Source: Pseudomonadota bacterium | Lineage (GTDB): Bacteria; Pseudomonadota; Gammaproteobacteria; Xanthomonadales; Xanthomonadaceae | Length of the DNA stretch: 13,823 nt | Direction: 5' to 3' | NCBI GenBank assembly: GCA_025355485.1 | Contig: JANXZP010000149.1 | Span: 1 to 13,823 of the forward strand | In this document: in pieces, positions 6,650 through 12,301 of the stretch | Layout: every line of letters begins with the position of its first letter | Position numbering within the stretch: the stretch's first letter is position 1 | Position numbers and translations under genes: made by a program | Notes under the pieces: generated by a model | What the model was told of the DNA's origin: nothing | The model's input: the letters and a program-made list of their open reading frames with translations, nothing else | Databases searched by the model: none

Positions 6650-7996
6650 TCAGGACAGCGGTCGCAGCAGATCGTTGTAGAACGCCAGGCACATCAACCC
6701 GCCGAGCATGGCCAGACCGATGTATTGGCCGACCACCAGCGTGCGTTCGCTGACCGGGCTGCCTTTCACAAGCTCTATAAGGTAATACAGCAGGTGCCCG
6801 CCGTCCAAGATCGGTATCGGCAGCAGGTTCATTATGCCCAGACTCAGCGACAGGATCGCGAGGAAGAACAGGAACCATGCCGGCCCCAATTGGGCTGAGG
6901 CGTTGGCGTAGCGGGCGATTGCAACGGGTCCTGAAATGTTCTGGGCCGAGCCATGGCTGACCATCCGCCAGAGCATTTCCGTGCTTTCGCTGGTCAGACG
7001 CCACATCTCGTGGGCGCTCACGCCGAGCGCATCGATGGGTCCGTATCGGCGCAGGCTGTCGTAGCTCGCTTGTTGTTCCTGCGGGCCGATGCCGATCGAC
7101 AGGGCAGGCTTGCCTTTGCCGCGATTGCGCAGTTTGGGCAGCACATCCACCTGGATGCGCTCACCGCCGCGTTGCAGATCCAGCCGCAGCGATTGGCCAG
7201 CGCGTGCCTGCGAACGTACCTGCGCAGCGAGCTGGTCGAATCCGATCACTGCAACGCCATTCACGGCGAGGATGCGGTCGCCCAAGCGCAACAGGCTGGT
7301 CGGGGCATCGGGCTCGAAGCTGCCGATCACCGCGGGCAGCAGGAATTGCCTTGGCACCAATCCGATGTCGGTCAACGCCTCGGATTCGTCGATCCCGTCC
7401 TGCAGTTGTTGCAATGGAAGGGTGCGGATCGCATGGCCGCCGTCGTCGCGTGCGACCTCGACCTGCACCGGATGTCGATCCATCGCCGCTCCGGCGAGGA
7501 TCATCGCCGCATGCGACCAGGTTGGTACGTCCTTGCCATCGATGCTGAGCAATCGATCGCCCGGCACGAATCCCGCCTGCGCAGCCAGCGCATCGGCGCG
7601 GCCGACGATCGGCAGGTAGTCCGGCTTGCCGATCACGAACATCGCCCACAGCAGCACGAAGCAGAGCAGGAAATTGAACGCCGGGCCGGCCGCGGCGATT
7701 GCCATGCGCTGCAACACCGGCTTGCGGTTGAACGCGCGGTGCTGGTCGACCGGATCGACATCGAATTCCTGTTCGTCGAGGAACTTCACGTAGCCGCCAA
7801 GCGGAATCATCGCGACCACGTACTCGGTGCCGTCCTTGCCGACGTGCTTGAGCAGCGGCCGGCCGAACCCGACCGAAAAACGCAGCACATGCACGCCGAA
7901 CCGGCGCGCGACCCAGAAGTGGCCGAACTCGTGGAAGGTCACGAGGATGCCGATGCTGACGACCAGCCACCAGATCGAGCCGAAGAAGGTACTCAT
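6650..7996 (-). CDS. rseP: Site-2 intramembrane zinc metalloprotease RseP
   Basis: RseP cuts transmembrane substrates inside the inner membrane; in E. coli it cleaves RseA after DegS and so releases sigma-E. The 448-residue product has TM1 at about 7-28 containing the zinc motif HEFGH (His22, Glu23, His26). A conserved MIPLGGYVKF segment (63-72), TM2 at about 99-122 and two periplasmic PDZ domains (roughly 125-210 and 220-305, each with a GDR-L/I-L core) follow. TM3 at about 372-395 is followed by PIPILDGGH (393-401), with metal ligand Asp398, and TM4 at about 422-440. The length matches E. coli RseP (450). The start overlaps the dxr stop by four bases (ATGA, 7993-7996). The last third (about 6770-6937) uses ATA, CTT, TCA, GGA and GTT codons that look uncommon elsewhere in this window. 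Its position before bamA is the normal envelope-biogenesis order. Confidence 0.97.
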   Translation of the reverse strand: MSTFFGSIWWLVVSIGILVTFHEFGHFWVARRFGVHVLRFSVGFGRPLLKHVGKDGTEYVVAMIPLGGYVKFLDEQEFDVDPVDQHRAFNRKPVLQRMAIAAAGPAFNFLLCFVLLWAMFVIGKPDYLPIVGRADALAAQAGFVPGDRLLSIDGKDVPTWSHAAMILAGAAMDRHPVQVEVARDDGGHAIRTLPLQQLQDGIDESEALTDIGLVPRQFLLPAVIGSFEPDAPTSLLRLGDRILAVNGVAVIGFDQLAAQVRSQARAGQSLRLDLQRGGERIQVDVLPKLRNRGKGKPALSIGIGPQEQQASYDSLRRYGPIDALGVSAHEMWRLTSESTEMLWRMVSHGSAQNISGPVAIARYANASAQLGPAWFLFFLAILSLSLGIMNLLPIPILDGGHLLYYLIELVKGSPVSERTLVVGQYIGLAMLGGLMCLAFYNDLLRPLS

Positions 7997-9183
7997 GCGC
8001 TGGCTCCGGCGATGCGCTCGCGTCGTGAGATGTGCGAGTTCGCATCGCGACGTGCTGATGCATCGGCAGCGAGCAGGGTGTCGATGCCGTCGGCCGGCAG
8101 CCTTTCGGCGCCAGCTAACGTGGCCTCGATGACTTGCGGAATATCAAGGAACCCGATCCGTCCATCGAGGAATGCCGCAACCGCGACTTCGTTCGCGGCG
8201 TTCAGCGTAGCGCTCGCACTGTCGCCTGCAGCTAGCGCCGCGTAAGCCAGATCCAGGCAAGCGAACGTCGTGCGATCGGGATGCTGGAACGTGAGCGCGC
8301 CGATGCGGCCCAGATCCAGCGGAGCGACGCCCGATTCGACGCGCTCCGGCCATGCCAGCGCGCAGGCCAGCGTCGTACGCATGTCCGGCTGGCCGAATTG
8401 TGCCAGCACCGAGCCGTCCACATGCTCGACCATCGAATGCACGATGCTCTGCGGATGCACCAGCACCTCGATGCGTTCGGCCGGCATGCCGAACAGCCAA
8501 TGCGCCTCGATGACTTCCAGACCCTTGTTCATCAATGTCGCCGAATCCACCGAAATCTTGCGGCCCATCTTCCAGTTTGGATGAGCGCAGGCCTGTTCGG
8601 CAGTGACCTGCGCGAGTTCAGCGCGGCTGCGGTTCAGGAAAGGGCCGCCGGACGCGGTGAGAATCAGTTTGCCTACGCGTTCGTTAGCAGGGCCTATTCC
8701 GTGCAGGCACTGGAAGATTGCGTTGTGTTCGCTGTCGATCGGGATGACTTCGGCGCCATGTTCCGCGCATGCGCGCATCAGCAGCGCGCCGGCCAGCACG
8801 ACCGATTCCTTGTTCGCCAGCAACAGGCGTTTGCCGGCGCGCGCGGCGGCCAGGGTGGAACGCATGCCGGCCGCGCCGACGATTGCGGCGATCACCGTGT
8901 CGCTGGCATCGCTGCCGGCGAGTTCGGCCAGTGCATCCGCACCCGCATGCGGCTGGGTGGCAAGGCCGGCTGCGAGCAGTCCGTCGCGCAGCGCGAGGTA
9001 ATGTTCCGCCTGCGCGATCACCGCATGTTGCGGACGAAAGCGCGCGCACAGCGCGATCAGTTCGTCCACGCGCGAGTCCGCGCTCAATACCGTAGCCGCG
9101 AAACGATCCGGATGCCGCGCGATCACGTCCAGCGCCGATGCGCCGATCGAGCCCGTCGCACCCAGCAGAGCAATTTTCCTCAT
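7993..9183 (-). CDS. dxr: 1-deoxy-D-xylulose 5-phosphate reductoisomerase
   Basis: Dxr (IspC) rearranges and reduces 1-deoxy-D-xylulose 5-phosphate to 2-C-methyl-D-erythritol 4-phosphate with NADPH, the committed MEP-pathway step to isoprenoids. The 396-residue protein (usual ~398) starts MRKIALLGATGSIGASALDV with the NADPH-binding GATGSIG at 8-14. LLANKES (121-127), IDSEHNAIFQ (149-158), the SGG loop (178-180) and NWKMGRKISVDSATLMNKG (203-221) follow. Metal ligands Asp150, Glu152 and Glu223 correspond to E. coli Asp150, Glu152 and Glu231. Immediately upstream of the ATG at 9183 is GGTGAG at 9186-9191, a plausible though very close ribosome-binding site. It lies 46 bp after cdsA and overlaps rseP by four bases. 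Its isoprenoid product feeds UppS, encoded two genes upstream. Confidence 0.98.
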   Translation of the reverse strand: MRKIALLGATGSIGASALDVIARHPDRFAATVLSADSRVDELIALCARFRPQHAVIAQAEHYLALRDGLLAAGLATQPHAGADALAELAGSDASDTVIAAIVGAAGMRSTLAAARAGKRLLLANKESVVLAGALLMRACAEHGAEVIPIDSEHNAIFQCLHGIGPANERVGKLILTASGGPFLNRSRAELAQVTAEQACAHPNWKMGRKISVDSATLMNKGLEVIEAHWLFGMPAERIEVLVHPQSIVHSMVEHVDGSVLAQFGQPDMRTTLACALAWPERVESGVAPLDLGRIGALTFQHPDRTTFACLDLAYAALAAGDSASATLNAANEVAVAAFLDGRIGFLDIPQVIEATLAGAERLPADGIDTLLAADASARRDANSHISRRERIAGASA

Positions 9184-9229
9184 GGCTCACCGCGTCGCAT
9201 GAGCTCTCGACCCATGGGCTTGCAGCTGT

Positions 9230-10051
9230 TCACAGATCCAGCCAACCCTTGGCGATCCACAGCACCGGCAGGGCCGCGAGTACGCTGTCGATGCGATCGA
9301 GTACGCCGCCGTGACCGGGAATCAGCGTGCCCGAATCCTTGCAGCCCGAATGGCGTTTCATCAGGCTCTCGAACAGGTCGCCGACTACCGATGCGGCCAG
9401 CGTGATCAGGGCCAGCACCGCCATCAACGGCAGCTGCGCAGGTTTAATCCCGATCAGCAGCCACGCGCCGAGCAGGCCGACTGCGACCGCCGCGATCGCA
9501 CCGCCCCACAACCCGACCCAGGTCTTGCCGGGGCTGATGTGCGGGATCATTTTTTTCCGTCCCCAGCGTACCCCGACGAAATAGGCGCCGCTGTCGGCGG
9601 CCCACACGATGCCCAGCGCCAGTAGCGCCCAGCGCGGGCCCGTCGGGCCGCCAGTGTGTAGCAAGACCAGCGCGCACCACGCGGGGATGATCGACAAACT
9701 GCCGGCTGCGAGTTTGAGCGAACGTGACCAACCGCTTCCGTCGCGACCGAAATCCACTCGCCACAGCCACAGGGTCGCCAGCAGCCACCAGATCACGCCG
9801 ATCAGCGTGACGATGCCGAACAGCGGTAGCGCGTGTCCCCATGGAAGCGCGGCCATCAAGGCGATGTTCGCCATCAGATAGGCAGCGCGCCGCAGCGGCT
9901 CTTCGATGCCGACCAGCCGCGACCATTCCCACAATCCGCACAGGAACAAGGCCGCGGCGATCGCCGCGACGTAGGGCGTTTGAAGGAATAACAGCGCCGC
10001 TGCGACCAGCGGAGTGAGCACAGCGGCGGTGACGATGCGCTGAGCGCTCAT
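9230..10051 (-). CDS. cdsA: Phosphatidate cytidylyltransferase (CDP-diacylglycerol synthase)
   Basis: CdsA is an integral inner-membrane enzyme that converts phosphatidic acid and CTP into CDP-diacylglycerol, the precursor of all membrane phospholipids here. The 273-residue protein is mostly hydrophobic, with about seven to eight likely membrane segments (for example 7-23, 26-43, 57-70, 76-97, 117-131, 141-160, 182-201 and 207-224). The CdsA signature spans Ser229 to Asp255 and includes MKRHSGCKDSG (231-241), PGHGG (245-249) and DRID (252-255). An earlier conserved segment is HISPGKTWVG at 171-180. Length is typical for gammaproteobacterial CdsA. Its ATG overlaps the uppS stop by four bases (ATGA, 10048-10051), suggesting coupled translation. 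Confidence 0.97.
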   Translation of the reverse strand: MSAQRIVTAAVLTPLVAAALLFLQTPYVAAIAAALFLCGLWEWSRLVGIEEPLRRAAYLMANIALMAALPWGHALPLFGIVTLIGVIWWLLATLWLWRVDFGRDGSGWSRSLKLAAGSLSIIPAWCALVLLHTGGPTGPRWALLALGIVWAADSGAYFVGVRWGRKKMIPHISPGKTWVGLWGGAIAAVAVGLLGAWLLIGIKPAQLPLMAVLALITLAASVVGDLFESLMKRHSGCKDSGTLIPGHGGVLDRIDSVLAALPVLWIAKGWLDL

Positions 10052-10806
10052 GCGGGATGCCCTTGTGATGGTGCGATTTGCGCGCTGGTCAGACCGAAAC
10101 GGCGCTCACGCGTCGCGAAATCCGCGAGCGCGCGTTCGAGTTCGGCATTGTCCAGATCGGGCCACAACGTATCAGTGAACCACAACTCGGTATAGGCCAT
10201 CTGCCACAACAGGAAGTTGCTGATGCGGTGATCGCCGCCGGTGCGGATGAACAGATCCGGTTCGGGCAGGTCGGACAGCCCGAGCCGCGCGGCGAACGCG
10301 GTTTCGTCCAGCGTATCCGGATTGAGCGCGCCGTCGATCGCATCGCGCGCGATCGCACGACAGGCCTGCACGATATCCCAGCGTCCGCCGTAGCTCGCCG
10401 CGATGGTCAGGTTCAGCGCCGAATTGGCCGCGGTCAAGGTTTCGGCGCCGTGCATGCGCTCTCGGATCGCGGCGGAAAAATGCGCGCGTTCGCCGATGAA
10501 ACGCAAGCGCACGCCGTGGCGATGCAACTCGTCCACTTCGCGGTCGAGCGAGCGCAGGAACAGGGACATCAGCGCGCCGACCTCCTCTTTCGGGCGCTTC
10601 CAGTTCTCGCTGGAAAACGCGAACAGGGTCAGCGCCTCGATGCGGTGTTCGAGGCAGAACCGCACGCACAATTTCACCGTGCGCGCTCCGGCGCGATGGC
10701 CGAACGTGCGCGGACGGCGGCGGCGCTCGGCCCAACGGCCGTTGCCGTCCATCACGATCGCGATGTGCCGCGGCTTGCGCGCGTCGTCGGAGGCGGTGGC
10801 GATCAT
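10048..10806 (-). CDS. uppS: Undecaprenyl diphosphate synthase (cis-prenyltransferase)
   Basis: UppS (IspU) condenses eight isopentenyl diphosphates onto farnesyl diphosphate in cis, making the C55 lipid carrier for peptidoglycan and O-antigen. The 252-residue product (E. coli 253) has the substrate motif HIAIVMDGNGRWAERR (14-29) with catalytic Asp20, FAFSSENWKRP (62-72) and ASYGGRWDIV (137-146). The C-terminal hallmark DLFIRTGGDHRISNF (184-198) continues to the AYTELWF segment with Glu207. I chose the ATG at 10806, which begins MIATASDDARKPRHIAIV, 20 bp after the frr stop. The open frame continues 124 codons upstream, but that part is frr read out of frame. A GAGGCGA sequence overlaps the frr stop but is far from the ATG, so initiation may lean on coupling with frr. 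Confidence 0.97.
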   Translation of the reverse strand: MIATASDDARKPRHIAIVMDGNGRWAERRRRPRTFGHRAGARTVKLCVRFCLEHRIEALTLFAFSSENWKRPKEEVGALMSLFLRSLDREVDELHRHGVRLRFIGERAHFSAAIRERMHGAETLTAANSALNLTIAASYGGRWDIVQACRAIARDAIDGALNPDTLDETAFAARLGLSDLPEPDLFIRTGGDHRISNFLLWQMAYTELWFTDTLWPDLDNAELERALADFATRERRFGLTSAQIAPSQGHPA

Positions 10807-10826
10807 CGGGCTGGCAGTCGGTCGCC

Positions 10827-11384
10827 TCAGATCGCCAGCAACTCCTGTTCCTTGGCTTTCACCACGTCGTCGACTTCCTTGATCGACTTGTCGGTGAGCT
10901 TCTGGATATCTTCCTCGGCGCGCTCTTCCTCGTCCTCGGTGATCTTCTTTTCCTTCAGCAATTCCTTGACCTGCTGCATCGCATCGCGGCGCACGTTGCG
11001 CACGGCGACCTTGGTGTTCTCGCCTTCGTGGGCGACGTGCTTGCCGAGTTCCTTGCGGCGCTCCTCGGTCAGCGCGGGCAGGTTGATGCGGATCACGGTG
11101 CCGGCGGTAGTTGGGGTCAAGCCCAGATCGGAGGCGAGGATCGCCTTCTCGACGGCAGCGACCATGCCCTTTTCCCACGGCGTGATGGTCAGCGTGCGCG
11201 CATCGGTGACGGCGACGCTGGCGACCTGCGTCAGCGGCATGTCGGAGCCGTAGTAGTTGACCTTCAGGTGATCGACCAGCGCACTGCTAGCGCGGCCGGT
11301 GCGAACTTTGGTCAGGTCATGGCGCAGCACGTCCACGCACTTGTGCATGCGCGTTTGCGCGTCCTTCTTGATCTCATTGAGCAT
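10827..11384 (-). CDS. frr: Ribosome recycling factor
   Basis: RRF works with EF-G to split the post-termination ribosome and is essential in bacteria. The 185-residue protein has exactly the usual length. It begins MLNEIKKDAQTRMHKCVDVL and shows the family core VRTGRASSALVDHL (27-40), ITPWEKGMVAAVEKAI and IRINLPALTEERRKEL. VRNVRRDA lies in the helical domain, and a charged Glu/Lys-rich C-terminal helix ends in ELLAI. The start is well supported by GGAG at 11391-11394, six bases before the ATG. It lies 72 bp downstream of pyrH, and this gap contains a perfect TATAAT (11416-11421) that may give frr its own promoter. pyrH-frr-uppS is the standard order. Confidence 0.98.
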   Translation of the reverse strand: MLNEIKKDAQTRMHKCVDVLRHDLTKVRTGRASSALVDHLKVNYYGSDMPLTQVASVAVTDARTLTITPWEKGMVAAVEKAILASDLGLTPTTAGTVIRINLPALTEERRKELGKHVAHEGENTKVAVRNVRRDAMQQVKELLKEKKITEDEEERAEEDIQKLTDKSIKEVDDVVKAKEQELLAI

Positions 11385-11415
11385 GGTCGGCTCCGAAGCC
11401 TGCGGCGAACGCCCG

Positions 11416-11421
11416 ATTATA
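11416..11421 (-). promoter_or_regulatory. Candidate -10 box (TATAAT) upstream of frr
   Basis: The minus strand reads TATAAT exactly, 31 bases before the frr ATG, which would put a start site about 25 nt from the codon. AT-only hexamers are scarce in this GC-rich window. The -35 region at 17-18 bp spacing (TGCATC or CTGCAT) is poor and there is no extended TGn motif. The hexamer is also the exact loop of a small inverted repeat, GCCCG-CGGGC (11411-11426). Promoter activity is an inference. Confidence 0.35.
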
Positions 11422-11456
11422 CGGGCTCGGGACGGGACGATGCAGGCCGTACCGCG

Positions 11457-12215
11457 TCAGCCCTTGCCGTGCACCAGCGTCCCGACCGCTTCGCCGTGGA
11501 GGATGCGCATCAGGTTGCCTGGCTTGGTCATGTCGTAGATGCGCAGCGGCATGTCGTGGTCGCGGCACAGGGCGATCGCGGCTGTGTCCATCACCAACAG
11601 GTTGCGCGCGATCACCTCGTCGTAGCTGACCTGCTCGTAGCGGTGCGCGCCCGGGTTCTTTTTCGGGTCGGAGTCGTACACGCCATCGACCTTGGTCGCT
11701 TTCAGCAGCAATTCCGCGCCGACTTCCACCGCACGCAATGCAGCCGCCGAATCGGTGGTGAAGAACGGATTGCCGGTGCCGGCGGCGAAGATCACGATGC
11801 GGCCTTTTTCCAGGTGCCGGATCGCGCGACGGCGGATGTAATCCTCGCAGACTTCGTTGATCTTGATCGCGCTCATCACCCGCACGCGGGCGTTCTGTTT
11901 TTCCAGCGCGTCCTGCATCGCGAGCGCGTTGATCACCGTGGCGAGCATGCCCATGTGGTCGCCGGTGACGCGGTCCATGCCGCTGGCCGCCAGGCCCTCG
12001 CCGCGGAAGATGTTGCCACCGCCGATCACCAGCCCAACCTCGGCGCCGCCCTGCTGCGCCTCGATGATCTCGCGCGCGAGCCGGCTGATGACTTCCGGGT
12101 CGATCCCGTAATCCGCGCGCCCCATCAGCGCCTCGCCCGACAGCTTGAGCAGGATGCGGCGGTACTTCAGCGAGGAAGCCGTTGCGGCGGATGCGATCGG
12201 GGTGGGTGCTGTCAC
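11457..12215 (-). CDS. pyrH: Uridylate kinase (UMP kinase)
   Basis: PyrH phosphorylates UMP to UDP with ATP in the cytoplasm; bacterial PyrH is a hexameric amino-acid-kinase-family enzyme. Counting from the GTG at 12215 the product is 252 residues. Landmarks are RRILLKLSGEALMG (19-32), the glycine loop VIGGGNIFRG (63-72), GMDRVTGDHMGMLATVINAL (80-99), AAGTGNPFFTTDSAA (144-158) and KATKVDGVYDSDP (172-184). I chose GTG because AGAGG (12221-12225) sits five bases before it. An in-frame TTG at 12236 would add seven residues and lacks a visible ribosome-binding site. Even so, about 15 residues rich in Ala, Thr and Ser precede the conserved KYRRILLKLSG, somewhat more than in many homologues. Usually rpsB-tsf lies upstream; here a TPR gene ends 86 bp before the GTG. 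Confidence 0.96.
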   Translation of the reverse strand: MTAPTPIASAATASSLKYRRILLKLSGEALMGRADYGIDPEVISRLAREIIEAQQGGAEVGLVIGGGNIFRGEGLAASGMDRVTGDHMGMLATVINALAMQDALEKQNARVRVMSAIKINEVCEDYIRRRAIRHLEKGRIVIFAAGTGNPFFTTDSAAALRAVEVGAELLLKATKVDGVYDSDPKKNPGAHRYEQVSYDEVIARNLLVMDTAAIALCRDHDMPLRIYDMTKPGNLMRILHGEAVGTLVHGKG

Positions 12216-12220
12216 GGTGG

Positions 12221-12225
12221 CCTCT
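12221..12225 (-). promoter_or_regulatory. Ribosome-binding site deciding the pyrH start
   Basis: AGAGG on the minus strand lies five bases before the GTG at 12215. It lies inside the longer TTG-initiated frame, which argues for the GTG as the real start. A weak TAAACT -10-like hexamer lies at 12245-12250, without a good -35 at standard spacing. Confidence 0.5.
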
Positions 12226-12253
12226 GGGTAGGGCAAACAGCGAGAGTTTAGCC

Positions 12254-12300
12254 GAGTCCCGCTACAGGAGTGCGACTCCGCGGTTCAGCCGATCATCGGC
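12254..12300 (-). repeat. Cluster of small inverted repeats between the TPR gene and pyrH
   Basis: The 86-bp gap holds three short dyads. GCCGA-TCGGC is at 12288-12300 with a 3-nt loop and begins one base after the TPR stop codon. GGAGT-ACTCC is at 12267-12279 with a 3-nt loop. GAGTC-GACTC is at 12254-12278 with a 15-nt loop and competes with the second. None is followed by a T-run, so a standard terminator is not supported. The CTACAGGAGTGCGACTCC core recalls the TGTAGGAGC-type dispersed repeats of Xanthomonadales, from memory only. Confidence 0.3.
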
Positions 12301-12301
12301 G

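Noticed and set aside
6953..8245. 430-codon open frame on the plus strand opposite rseP and dxr
   Set aside because: His- and Arg-rich shadow translation with no motif; the minus-strand genes account for the sequence.
10807..11178. Upstream in-frame extension of uppS
   Set aside because: It lies entirely within frr in a different frame; the conserved HIAIVMDGNGRW region begins 13 residues after the ATG at 10806.
12288..12300. GCCGA-TCGGC dyad right after the TPR stop as an intrinsic terminator
   Set aside because: The stem is only 5 bp and no T-run follows on the minus strand.
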